A DNA stretch of 10,493 nt, from NCBI GenBank assembly GCA_033809415.1, contig JAPXLT010000163.1:1-10493 (forward strand), written 5' to 3'. Both the position numbers and the translations under genes were made by a program. The stretch comes from JAQVUB01 sp033809415 (GTDB lineage Bacteria > Verrucomicrobiota > Lentisphaeria > Oligosphaerales > Oligosphaeraceae). The notes under the pieces were generated by a model. It worked only from the letters and a program-made list of their open reading frames with translations, was not told the origin of the DNA and did no database searches. Positions within the stretch are counted from its first letter, which is position 1. Each line of letters starts with the position of its first letter. This document shows positions 1-5,886 of the stretch, piece after piece.

Positions 1-162
1 GACAGGGTGCGGGGGACAGGGTGCAGGGTGCAGGGTGCAGGGGACAGGGTGCGGGGGACAGGGTGCAGGGTGCAGGGTGCAGGGGACAGGGTGCGGGGGA
101 CAGGGTGCAGGGGACAGGGTGCAGGGGACAGGGTGCAGGGGACAGGGTGCAGGGGACAGGGT
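1..162. repeat. GC-rich minisatellite, 14-bp unit with 7-bp sub-units
   Basis: The first 162 bases are a near-perfect tandem array. The basic unit is 14 bp, gacagggtgcRggg, and it contains the 7-mer tgcaggg. Positions 1-42 and 43-84 are two identical 42-bp higher-order units, each a 14-mer with gcgggg followed by a 28-mer in which tgcaggg is repeated three times. From 85 the array becomes simple 14-mers (85-98, 99-112, 113-126, 127-140, 141-154) and decays at about 162. One strand is strongly G-rich. The array may continue to the left of the window. Reading frames that cross it give only low-complexity peptides, so I treat it as non-coding. Confidence 0.95.
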
Positions 163-189
163 ATGTTGAGAATTTTGCCAGAGCAAGCT

Positions 190-290
190 CATCCGTCAGA
201 GCAGCAACCCTACAAAATTTCTGTACACTATTGCCCAACTTCTTCTTTTTTGTGCAAGATTTTTCTGAAAAACAATCTCCAGGTCTTTGG
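190..290 (-). repeat. Intergenic repeat module (TTGGAGATT...ATAGGGTTGCTGC type), inverted copy
   Basis: Read on the minus strand, this stretch carries tggagattgtttttcagaa, then an AAGAAGAAGTTGGGC tract, then tagggttgctgctctgacgg. The same text in the same order occurs on the plus strand at 5401-5508 and 5688-5790, with scattered substitutions and small indels. The right half alone (tatagggttg...cggatg) recurs at 10077-10105. No reading frame is conserved between copies. The 163-613 interval holds no gene; it consists of this and the following repeat modules. Confidence 0.85.
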
Positions 291-327
291 CACACAATCG
301 CTTGTCCGATTGATCCGAATGATTGTA

Positions 328-411
328 GTGCCTTTACAAGGCACTGTCTTTGGGGGTTCCCTCACCCCAGGTTAAAACCTGGGGTTAAGCATGGTTAAGC
401 GCCTACGGCGC
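328..411 (-). repeat. Three-hairpin repeat element, inverted copy
   Basis: On the minus strand this stretch has three perfect stem-loops in series. The first is GCGCC-gta-GGCGC (399-411). The second has 10-bp arms at 364-373 and 376-385 around a central two-base spacer. The third is GTGCCTT-gta-AAGGCAC (328-344). The same three-hairpin series, with the same spacing and nearly the same linkers (ttaacYatgctta; gagg..aaccc), is on the plus strand at 5575-5659. Stems one and two differ between copies by paired, compensating substitutions. It could act as a structured RNA, a REP-like DNA hairpin element or a bidirectional terminator. Function is unknown. Confidence 0.85.
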
Positions 412-420
412 AAAGCATTG

Positions 421-445
421 TGCCGATCCGACCAATCCGACCGGT
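421..445 (-). repeat. CGGATCGGT-type short tandem repeat, inverted copy
   Basis: The text gccgatccgaccaatccgac followed by cggtca is, on the minus strand, a degenerate run of the same 9-10 bp unit (tcggtcgga / cggatcggt) that is perfect at 5323-5358 and degenerate at 10138-10195. It joins the three-hairpin element to the TCCGTGT array. Confidence 0.7.
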
Positions 446-451
446 CAGCTA

Positions 452-524
452 TCCGTGTCCCGTCCGTGTAAAGTCCGTGTCCCGTCCGTGTAAAGTCCGT
501 GTCCCGTCCGTGTAAAGTCCGTGT
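452..524. repeat. 22-bp tandem repeat, three copies (TCCGTGT array)
   Basis: Three identical 22-bp units lie at 452-473, 474-495 and 496-517. Each is tccgtgtccc followed by gtccgtgtaaag, and a partial fourth unit ends at 524. Each unit is a pair of TCCGTGT heptamers with alternating spacers (ccc-g and aaag). The reverse complement, ACACGGAC with ttt or ggg spacers, appears at 5276-5317 in the array right of the DUF192 gene. Confidence 0.95.
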
Positions 525-590
525 GGGTTGTGGGTGGCAGCCCACGCCGCGCTTTCCGTGCTTTCCGTGGACAAAAAATGGGTTTGTTAG
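525..590 (-). repeat. GTGGGC...CAACCCAC repeat module, inverted copy, plus CTTTCCGTG pair
   Basis: gggttgtgggtggcagccca and the following cgcc match, on the opposite strand, ggcgtgggctgatcgcccgc-aaccca at 5251-5277 and ggcgcgggctaacgcccaca-accca at 10009-10033. All copies can form a short GC stem with some G.T pairs. The module is followed here by two copies of ctttccgtg (562-579). Nothing coding is visible. Confidence 0.7.
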
Positions 591-599
591 CGAAAATTT

Positions 600-616
600 A
601 AGGGAGTTTCCCTATG
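600..616 (+). promoter_or_regulatory. mgtE ribosome-binding site inside a small hairpin
   Basis: The Shine-Dalgarno sequence AGGGAG (601-606) is 7 nt before the mgtE ATG. Its bases AGGGA (601-605) can pair perfectly with TCCCT (609-613) across a 3-nt loop, and the start codon follows directly. The site could therefore be partly occluded in the mRNA. A five-pair stem is weak, so a regulatory role is speculative. I saw no recognisable Mg2+-sensing leader (ykoK/M-box) between the repeats and the start. Confidence 0.45.
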
Positions 617-1939
617 TCTTCATTACACGATTTTCTTCATCATGGCAATTACAGTGCCTTGCAGGCGCATCTGGTAGAGATGAATCCGGTTGATCTGGCT
701 CGGGAGCTCGAGCAGATGGAGCGTGGCGAGATGCTGATGGTTTTCCGTCTGATGCCGAAGGACCTTGCCGCTGCGGTATTCACTTATCTGGACAGCAGTC
801 TGCACCAGCATATTGTCGAAACGATCACGGCCCAGGAAGTCCGCGAGCTGATCGATGAAATGTTTATCGATGACGCAGTTGACCTGCTCGAAGAACTGCC
901 CTCGAACATGGTGCGTGCGATCATCAATAACACCAGCCCCGAGACCAGAAACCTGATCAACAGCTTTCTCAAATACCCGGAAAACAGCGCCGGCAGCCTG
1001 ATGACCGTCGAGTTCGTTGGCTTGTTCGAGACAATGACCTGCCAGCAGGCGCTGGAAATCATCCGCAAATCCGGCGTTGACAAAGAGACGATTTATACCT
1101 GTTATGCAACCGACCAAAGCCGACATCTCACCGGAGCAGTATCCCTGCGCAGCATCCTGCTCAATGACAACGACTGCCTGATTTCCGAAATCATGAATTC
1201 CCCAGTCATCTGCGTGCACACCTCCGAAGACCAGGAAACCGTCGCAAAAAAATTCCAGGAATACGACCTGCTGGCGATGCCGGTGGTAGACAGGGAGAAT
1301 CGGATTGTCGGAATCATCACCATTGACGATATCGTTGACGTCATCGAGGCGGAATATACTGAAGATATTGAAATCATGGCCGCCCTGCATCCCTCCGAGG
1401 ATGAATATCTGAAAACGAGCATATGGCGTCTTTCGCGCAACCGCATTGTCTGGCTGATGATACTGATGATCTCGGCTACGTTCACAGGTTCCATTATCGG
1501 GCGTTTTGAGGAGATGTTGCGTGGTGTGGTGATACTTACGGTGTTCATTCCAATGCTGATGGATACCGGTGGCAATTGCGGTGCGCAGTCTTCTACGCTG
1601 ATCATTCGAGGCATGGCGGTGGGGGAGATTGAATTGAAGGACTGGACCACCGTTCTTTGGAAGGAAATCCGTGTCGGAGTGATTGTCGGGCTTGCATTGA
1701 GTCTTGTGAATCTGGTCCGTATCATGCTGTTTACCAAAGCCGGTTATAAAATTGACATAGTCGTCACTCTGGCTCTTTTTATCACTGTCATCTTTGCTAA
1801 AACCATCGGTTGCTGCCTGCCCATGCTTGCCAGACTCTGCAAATTCGACCCGGCATTGATGGCAAGCCCCTTGATCACCACCATCGTCGATGCCTTCTCC
1901 TTGCTCGTCTATTTCTCCATCGCAAGCTGCATCCTCTGA
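614..1939 (+). CDS. mgtE: Magnesium transporter MgtE
   Basis: A 441-residue inner-membrane Mg2+ channel/transporter of the MgtE family, close to the usual 450 residues. The domain order is typical: an N-terminal helical domain (about 14-128), the conserved YPENSAGSLMT at 121-131, two CBS domains (about 131-190 and 193-250; the second contains AMPVVDRENRIVGIITIDDI), a connecting plug helix (about 250-275) and five membrane segments (about 275-297, 303-325, 350-372, 380-403, 417-441). The hallmark pore text MDTGGNCGAQSSTLIIRG is at 316-333. The acidic pore residue known as Asp432 in Thermus MgtE corresponds to Asp426 in SPLITTIVDAF. In the family the cytosolic domains sense Mg2+ and close the pore when it is plentiful. 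The start is set by AGGGAG 7 nt upstream. The gene stands alone, followed 3 nt after its stop by an ACACGAAA repeat. Confidence 0.96.
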   Translation: MSSLHDFLHHGNYSALQAHLVEMNPVDLARELEQMERGEMLMVFRLMPKDLAAAVFTYLDSSLHQHIVETITAQEVRELIDEMFIDDAVDLLEELPSNMVRAIINNTSPETRNLINSFLKYPENSAGSLMTVEFVGLFETMTCQQALEIIRKSGVDKETIYTCYATDQSRHLTGAVSLRSILLNDNDCLISEIMNSPVICVHTSEDQETVAKKFQEYDLLAMPVVDRENRIVGIITIDDIVDVIEAEYTEDIEIMAALHPSEDEYLKTSIWRLSRNRIVWLMILMISATFTGSIIGRFEEMLRGVVILTVFIPMLMDTGGNCGAQSSTLIIRGMAVGEIELKDWTTVLWKEIRVGVIVGLALSLVNLVRIMLFTKAGYKIDIVVTLALFITVIFAKTIGCCLPMLARLCKFDPALMASPLITTIVDAFSLLVYFSIASCIL

Positions 1940-1942
1940 TCA

Positions 1943-1980
1943 TTTTTAACAACGAAAAGACACGAACAGACACGAAATTT
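1943..1980 (+). repeat. ACACGAAA intergenic module, copy 1
   Basis: tttttaacaacgaaaagaca continuing with cgaacagacacgaaattt starts 3 nt after the mgtE stop and fills most of the gap to the permease gene. It is an AT-bounded module containing three CACGAA/AACGAA repeats. Matching copies lie at 4024-4067 (inverted), 5220-5248, 6959-7000, 9981-10009 and 10035-10076. Confidence 0.9.
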
Positions 1981-2005
1981 GCTTGTAGACCCTGCCCCCT
2001 CTACT

Positions 2006-2908
2006 ATGCTGTATTTACTTATCGTTTCTTTGATTTGGAGTTTTTCTTTTGTCATCATCAAAGGAAACCTCACTGCGCTTGATGCCAACCTAGTCGCTTT
2101 CCTGAGGCTTTTTCTGGCATGGCTGGTCTTTCTGCCTTTTTTCCGGATCGGCAAACTGACCCGGGGGTTATTCTGGCGTCTTCTGTGTATTGGCGCCGTG
2201 CAATTCGGGCTGATGTATTCGGCTTACATATCTTCCTTTTCCTACTTGCCGGCCTATATGCTGGTGCTGCTGACTGCGACGACTCCGCTTTATGTCGTCT
2301 TCTTTGATCTTCTTCTGGCGCGGCGCAATACTCCGCTGTTCTGGGGTGCCGCTCTGGCCGGCGTACTTGGCGCCTGGCTATTGCAATATCAGGGCGATCC
2401 TCTGGAATTCAGCTGGAAGGGCGTCTTCCTGCTGCAACTTTCGAATCTGGCCTTTGCCGCCGGTCAGATCTACTACCGCAAACTGGCTCTGTCTTCACCG
2501 CATTGGGATAACCGTGCTTGCTTCAGTGTTATCTACTTGGGCGCAACTCTGTTTACGCTCATAGTCAGCCTCTGCACTGGGGGGTGGAACGATCTGCCAA
2601 AAATCACTGTCAAACAATGGATGCTGCTCGGTTATCTGGGGATTATCGCCTCCGGGCTTTGCTTTTTCATGTGGAATGTCGGCGGCACCAAAGTCAGTGC
2701 CGGTAGTTATGCATTGCTAAACAACCTGAAAATTCCCTTGGGAGTCATCGTTTCACTGTTGTTCCTCGGTGAACAATGCAACCATATCCTGCTGGCCATT
2801 ACGCTGGGAATTTTCATGATCTCGGTTTGGCTTTGCGAAAAATCAACCGCCAACAATTCCCACAGAAAGCCTGAATCATGCCCGAAACAAAAGAAAATGC
2901 CCGCCTGA
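2006..2908 (+). CDS. EamA/DMT-superfamily permease
   Basis: A 300-residue inner-membrane transporter of the drug/metabolite (EamA, 10-TM) superfamily. Ten hydrophobic segments can be drawn at about 2-19, 29-47, 57-77, 81-102, 111-127, 137-157, 170-189, 203-221, 232-254 and 260-277, in two five-helix halves. The family signature is visible in LIWSFSFVIIKG near the start, NLVAFLRLFLAW in helix 2, and GEQCNHILLAITLGIFMISV at the end. Members export amino acids, nucleosides or other small metabolites; the substrate cannot be read here. The ATG at 2006 begins just before helix 1. A TTG at 1979 would extend the protein by nine residues but falls in the upstream repeat. Neither start has a clear Shine-Dalgarno. 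The last 31 bp overlap the peptidase gene, giving a hydrophilic Lys/Pro-rich tail and suggesting translational coupling. Confidence 0.9.
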   Translation: MLYLLIVSLIWSFSFVIIKGNLTALDANLVAFLRLFLAWLVFLPFFRIGKLTRGLFWRLLCIGAVQFGLMYSAYISSFSYLPAYMLVLLTATTPLYVVFFDLLLARRNTPLFWGAALAGVLGAWLLQYQGDPLEFSWKGVFLLQLSNLAFAAGQIYYRKLALSSPHWDNRACFSVIYLGATLFTLIVSLCTGGWNDLPKITVKQWMLLGYLGIIASGLCFFMWNVGGTKVSAGSYALLNNLKIPLGVIVSLLFLGEQCNHILLAITLGIFMISVWLCEKSTANNSHRKPESCPKQKKMPA

Positions 2909-4023
2909 TCTTTGCCGCCAGCGAAAACTGCGCCGACCTCCGCTACGAGTCCGGATTCTCTGCCCCGGACCCCTTTCTCTGGTTTGAAGTTTCCGGGCAG
3001 AGAACCATCATCGTTTCGGCACTCGAATTCTCACGTGCGCAAAAGGAGTGCCGCGTCGGCACGGAAGTGATCTGCACGGAAGACGTGAAAACCCGCTTTG
3101 GACTGCGCAATGTACCGGTCAGTTCCGCTTCGGAACAAATCTGCGCAATTTCACGTTCCCTAGGGGTGCATCATTGGCAGGTGCCGGACAATTTTCCGCT
3201 TGGTCTTGCGCAGAAACTGACAAAACGCCGCATCCGTCTCAGTACCCTGAATCCATTTTCACCGCAAAGAGCCATCAAGACCGAGGCGGAAATAGCGGCT
3301 ATTCAGGAAGCTGTGCAGTTAGCTGAAATCGGTCTGCAATGTGCGGAAAACATCCTCCGGCAGAGCCGCATTGGCAAAGACAATCTGCTGTTCTGGCAGA
3401 ATGAAATCCTTACTGCCGAAATCCTGCGCGGCGAAATCGACGCTGAGATCGCCCGCGCCGGTGGAATCGCTCAGGGAACCATTTGTGCACCAGGAAGGCA
3501 AGGCGCCGACCCGCACCAGGTCGGCACCGGGGCAATTCACGCCCATGAACCGATTGCGCTGGACATTTTTCCACGCAGTAAGCGCAGTGGATATCACGGG
3601 GATTTGACCCGCACTTGGGTCAAAGGAAAGGCAAGTGATTACGTATGGCGAGCCTTTAAAGCAGTCCAACAGGCTCAGAAGAATGCGCTGCAAGCGCTCA
3701 AACCGGGTGTTTCCGGCAAGGATATCCACCAGGGCGTTGTCGATCTGTTCAAGGAAAGAGGTTTTGAAACTGTCATGGGCGGCGGCGTGACTCCGCGAGG
3801 CTTTTTCCACAGCACCGGGCATGGCCTGGGCTTGGAAGTCCACGAGGCGCCTTCGCTCAGCCTGCGAAATGAAGCTCCCCTGCAAACCGGCCACGTGGTT
3901 ACTGTCGAACCGGGGCTATATTATCCCGAATGGGGTGGCGTCCGCCTAGAGGATGTCGCCGTCCTGACTGACACTGGTTGCCGAAACCTGACAAAAGCCC
4001 CTATTTTCCTAGAAATTCCGTGA
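2878..4023 (+). CDS. M24-family metallopeptidase (Xaa-Pro aminopeptidase/dipeptidase-like)
   Basis: A 381-residue cytoplasmic protein with the two-domain pita-bread plan: a creatinase-like N-terminal domain (about 8-125) and an M24 catalytic domain (about 133-375). All five metal ligands can be placed: Asp229 in ALDIFPR, Asp242 in GYHGDLTRTW, His315 in HSTGHGLGLEVHE, Glu344 in VTVEPGLYY and Glu358 in GVRLEDVAVL. His213 (DPHQ) and His322 fit the conserved active-site histidines. The protein should bind two divalent metals and cleave a bond next to proline. Aminopeptidase P and prolidase cannot be separated by eye, and some M24 proteins have other activities. No signal peptide is seen. The start overlaps the permease gene by 31 bp with only a weak AGAAAG upstream, which fits coupled translation. 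The stop is followed at once by an inverted ACACGAAA module. Confidence 0.9.
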   Translation: MPETKENARLIFAASENCADLRYESGFSAPDPFLWFEVSGQRTIIVSALEFSRAQKECRVGTEVICTEDVKTRFGLRNVPVSSASEQICAISRSLGVHHWQVPDNFPLGLAQKLTKRRIRLSTLNPFSPQRAIKTEAEIAAIQEAVQLAEIGLQCAENILRQSRIGKDNLLFWQNEILTAEILRGEIDAEIARAGGIAQGTICAPGRQGADPHQVGTGAIHAHEPIALDIFPRSKRSGYHGDLTRTWVKGKASDYVWRAFKAVQQAQKNALQALKPGVSGKDIHQGVVDLFKERGFETVMGGGVTPRGFFHSTGHGLGLEVHEAPSLSLRNEAPLQTGHVVTVEPGLYYPEWGGVRLEDVAVLTDTGCRNLTKAPIFLEIP

Positions 4024-4067
4024 GAAAAAATTTTTCGTGTCTTTTCGTGTCTTTTCGTTGTTAAAAA
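4024..4067 (-). repeat. ACACGAAA intergenic module, copy 2 (inverted)
   Basis: This begins directly after the peptidase stop. On the minus strand it reads ttttaacaacgaaaagacac, then gaaaagacacgaaaaatttt. It is the same module as copy 1 in opposite orientation, and it matches the copy at 10035-10076 almost base for base. It ends about 10 nt before the isomerase start, so that gene's ribosome-binding region lies at the repeat edge. Confidence 0.92.
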
Positions 4068-4076
4068 GGTGAAAGT

Positions 4077-4709
4077 ATGAAGCATCTTGAGCTTTTGATA
4101 GCCCGCTATCCGAAATTGAGCAGTTGCCGGGAGGAAATCTGTTCCGCTTTCGAAGTCCTGGCGGACTGCTATGACCGTGGCGGCTGCATCTTTACCTGCG
4201 GCAATGGCGGCAGCGCGGCGGATGCCGAACACATGGTCGGTGAACTGCTCAAGGGATTCCTGCTGAAACGCCCGCTTTCCGACGAAGACCGTGCGGAACT
4301 GCAACGGATCGGCAAGGAGGACGGTGCCTTTCTCGCAGACCGCCTGCAATATGGTCTGCGTGCTGTCTGCCTGATGAGCCAGACGGCCATCGCCAGCGCA
4401 ACCGCCAATGACCAGGGCGGAGACCTCGGGCCGGCGCAGCAGCTCTTTGCCCTCGGACAGCCCGGTGACGTCCTCGTCGCCTTCTCGACATCCGGTAATG
4501 CCCGAAATGTTGCCTACGCCGCATTGGTCGCCAAGCAACGCGGTCTGAAAGTCATTGGCATGAGCGGACAATCCGGCGGACGTCTAAGCACTCTGGCTGA
4601 TATCTGCATCCATGCCCCGGAAACTGAAACCTATCTCATCCAGGAGTTCCACCTGCCAATTTATCACTGCCTGTGTATCATGCTCGAGGCAAGGTATTTC
4701 AAACAATGA
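4077..4709 (+). CDS. gmhA: SIS-domain sugar isomerase, probable sedoheptulose-7-phosphate isomerase (GmhA-like)
   Basis: A 210-residue cytoplasmic SIS-fold protein. In the family GmhA converts sedoheptulose 7-phosphate to heptose 7-phosphate, the first step toward the ADP-heptose used in lipopolysaccharide core. The phosphosugar-binding loops are TCGNGGSAADAEHMVGEL (40-57) and FSTSGNARNVAYAA (136-149). Glu56 in VGELL and His192 in YLIQEFHLPIYH align with the catalytic Glu65 and His180 of E. coli GmhA. It is about 18 residues longer than the E. coli enzyme because of extra sequence at about 62-95. The related replication factor DiaA lacks these catalytic residues and is less likely. AAGGTG lies just upstream of the ATG. 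The stop overlaps the next start as ATGA, so the two genes are probably translated together. No other heptose-pathway gene is nearby. Confidence 0.8.
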   Translation: MKHLELLIARYPKLSSCREEICSAFEVLADCYDRGGCIFTCGNGGSAADAEHMVGELLKGFLLKRPLSDEDRAELQRIGKEDGAFLADRLQYGLRAVCLMSQTAIASATANDQGGDLGPAQQLFALGQPGDVLVAFSTSGNARNVAYAALVAKQRGLKVIGMSGQSGGRLSTLADICIHAPETETYLIQEFHLPIYHCLCIMLEARYFKQ

Positions 4710-5203
4710 GAAAGATCATCATGATAGCCCTGGGCTGCCTTTCCTGCCTGCTGGCTGAGCAAGGCAAGCGCCCGCAGTACTGGCCGTTGCAAATCGGGGA
4801 TCTGTTCTTTGCCCGCATCGAGCTGGCTCTCACAGAAGCGGAAAACCAGATTGGTCTGATGGGAAGAAAAACGCTCGAGGAAGACCAGGGCATGCTCTTT
4901 GTCCGCGATCATGAGGAAATCATGTTTTTCTGGATGAAGAATACCCTCGTACCCCTGGATATTGTCTTTCTTGACCGGAATGGGGTTGTCGTCAAAATCC
5001 GGCAGATGCCGGTGGAAGCTCCACAAGGTCCGCAGGAATCCCTCGACGAGTATCATCAGCGATTGCCTACCTATTCCAGCGAAAAACCAGCCGCATTCGC
5101 TCTCGAACTTAAAAGCGGCATCACCGATATCCTGCAACTGAAACTAGGCGACCGGATCGATCTCAACCCCGATCAACTCAGAAAACTACTCGAAGACAAA
5201 TGA
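4706..5203 (+). CDS. Secreted DUF192 family protein
   Basis: A 165-residue protein of the DUF192 (COG1430) family, whose biochemical role is not established. Residues 1-17 (MRKIIMIALGCLSCLLA) look like a signal peptide. Two cysteines (11 and 14) lie in or near its hydrophobic core, but neither sits in a classical lipobox, so cleavage after Ala17 and export to the periplasm is my preferred reading. The family signature covers about 45-106: IGLMGR, GMLFV, FFWMKNT (74-80), PLDIVFLDRNGVV and KIRQMPVEAP. It ends with the usual ALELKSG and LGDRIDL. The ATG at 4706 overlaps the isomerase stop (ATGA). A start at 4673 would place eleven extra residues before the signal peptide and is rejected. It is the last gene of the five-gene block. 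Confidence 0.88.
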   Translation: MRKIIMIALGCLSCLLAEQGKRPQYWPLQIGDLFFARIELALTEAENQIGLMGRKTLEEDQGMLFVRDHEEIMFFWMKNTLVPLDIVFLDRNGVVVKIRQMPVEAPQGPQESLDEYHQRLPTYSSEKPAAFALELKSGITDILQLKLGDRIDLNPDQLRKLLEDK

Positions 5204-5219
5204 TCCGTCAGGAAACCGC

Positions 5220-5322
5220 TTTTTTAACAACGAACCACACGAAAAGGCTTGGCGTGGGCTGATCGCCCGCAACCCACACGGACTTTACACGGACTTTACA
5301 CGGACGGGACACGGACAACAAA
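5220..5322 (+). repeat. Compound repeat: ACACGAAA module copy 3, GTGGGC stem and ACACGGAC tandem
   Basis: Starting 16 nt after the DUF192 stop, three modules run together. The first is tttttaacaacgaaccacac with gaaaaggc (5220-5248). The second is ggcgtgggctgatcgcccgc with aaccc (5251-5275). The third is a run of ACACGGAC units with ttt, ttt and ggg spacers (5276-5317). The second and third are the reverse complement, in the same order, of 553-452. The gap from 5204 to 5916 contains no convincing gene. Confidence 0.88.
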
Positions 5323-5358
5323 TCGGACGGATCGGTCGGATCGGTCGGATCGGTCGGA
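5323..5358 (+). repeat. 9-bp tandem repeat (TCGGTCGGA x4)
   Basis: Four consecutive 9-mers: tcggacgga at 5323, then tcggtcgga at 5332, 5341 and 5350. Degenerate versions lie at 421-445 (inverted), 5831-5841 and 10138-10195. The copy number may be variable. Confidence 0.93.
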
Positions 5359-5400
5359 GAAAAAAGACAAGAATTGGCGGTACCTTAAAAGGGCTGTATG
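5347..5400 (+). repeat. 54-bp direct repeat, left copy
   Basis: From ggatcggtcggag through gacaagaattggcggtacct to gctgtatg. It is identical to 5831-5884 except at one position (G5392 versus A5876), and the copies are exactly 484 bp apart. No other copy is in the window. Confidence 0.95.
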
Positions 5401-5553
5401 CCAATGACTTGGAGATTTCTTTCCAGAAAAATCTTTCTGAAAAAACAAGAAGTTTGAGGATAGTAGCACGAAAATTTTTTATAGGGTTGCTGCTTCGACG
5501 GATGAAACGGCACTTGGATTTGCGGTCTGGTTGGTTGTTTTATCTGACAGATC
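5401..5553 (+). repeat. Intergenic repeat module (TTGGAGATT...ATAGGGTTGCTGC type), copy 2
   Basis: It runs from ccaatgacttggagattt through gaagtttgaggatag to tatagggttgctgcttcgac and a variable tail ending near 5553. It matches 5688-5825 on the same strand and 190-290 on the opposite strand. Small indels in the A-rich middle differ between copies and no frame is kept, so the short reading frames across it (5409-5591 plus, 5385-5573 minus) are not genes. Confidence 0.88.
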
Positions 5554-5574
5554 AGCGAATTGACATAACGCATT

Positions 5575-5659
5575 ACGCCGTAGGCGTTTAACTATGCTTA
5601 ACCCCAGACTTTAGTCTGGGGTGAGGAACCCAACCAACGGCAGTGCCTTGTAAAGGCAC
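5575..5659 (+). repeat. Three-hairpin repeat element, direct copy
   Basis: Three perfect stem-loops in series. ACGCC-gta-GGCGT is at 5575-5587. A 10-bp stem has ACCCCAGACT (5601-5610) pairing with AGTCTGGGGT (5613-5622). GTGCCTT-gta-AAGGCAC is at 5643-5659. The inverted partner is 328-411. Stem one differs by one compensated pair and stem two by two compensated pairs, while stem three is identical. The linkers ttaactatgctta and gaggaaccca are largely shared. The symmetric stems would fold on either strand. Confidence 0.88.
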
Positions 5660-5687
5660 CACAATCAGACTGAGAAGTGCTTATATA

Positions 5688-5825
5688 CCAATGACTTGGA
5701 GATTGCTTTTCTGAAAAATCTTTTCCAAAAAAGAAGAAGTTGGGCGATAGTACGAAAATTTTTATAGGGTTGCTGCTTCGACGGATGGAATGGCACGCGA
5801 ATTTGTGATCTGCCTATTGGTTTCT
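5688..5825 (+). repeat. Intergenic repeat module (TTGGAGATT...ATAGGGTTGCTGC type), copy 3
   Basis: It runs from accaatgacttggagattgc through aaaaaagaagaagttgggcg to tatagggttgctgcttcgac, then a tail (aatttgtgatctgcctattg) that matches 10112-10134 closely. It resembles the inverted copy at 190-290 more than copy 2 does, sharing AAGAAGAAGTTGGGC. Confidence 0.88.
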
Positions 5826-5846
5826 CCGACGGATCGGTCGGAGAAA
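5821..5846. repeat. 10-bp inverted repeat TTTCTCCGAC / GTCGGAGAAA
   Basis: Arms at 5821-5830 and 5837-5846 are perfect reverse complements around a 6-nt loop, ggatcg. The hairpin spans the junction of copy 3 of the repeat module and the right 54-bp repeat. It is not followed by a T-run on the plus strand. On the minus strand the stem begins inside an A/T tract, so a terminator role is possible but weak. Confidence 0.6.
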
Positions 5847-5884
5847 AAAGACAAGAATTGGCGGTACCTTAAAAGAGCTGTATG
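5831..5884 (+). repeat. 54-bp direct repeat, right copy
   Basis: The partner of 5347-5400, with one mismatch in 54 bases. It ends 16 nt before the Shine-Dalgarno of the dehydrogenase gene, so this copy supplies most of that gene's upstream region. Confidence 0.95.
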
Positions 5885-5886
5885 CT
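5858..5886 (+). promoter_or_regulatory. Candidate sigma-70-type promoter of the dehydrogenase gene
   Basis: TTGGCG (5858-5863) and TATGCT (5881-5886) are separated by exactly 17 bp. Each box matches 4 of 6 consensus bases. Transcription would begin about 20-25 nt before the dehydrogenase ATG and include its AGGAGA. The left 54-bp copy has the same TTGGCG and spacer, with TATGCC at 5397-5402. The match is modest and could be chance. Confidence 0.3.

Noticed and set aside
7..398. Open frames of 122 and 125 codons across the minisatellite
   Set aside because: Their N-terminal halves are pure 14-mer translation and their C-terminal halves cross repeat modules that keep no frame elsewhere.
452..524. 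Possible CRISPR array
   Set aside because: The 22-bp units are directly adjacent without unique spacers, and no cas gene is present.
623..1390. 255-codon minus-strand frame within mgtE
   Set aside because: mgtE is certain on the plus strand. The antisense product matches nothing I recognise.
1979..2005. Upstream TTG start for the permease
   Set aside because: It would begin within the ACACGAAA repeat and add a proline-rich stretch before helix 1. The ATG at 2006 fits the family N-terminus better.
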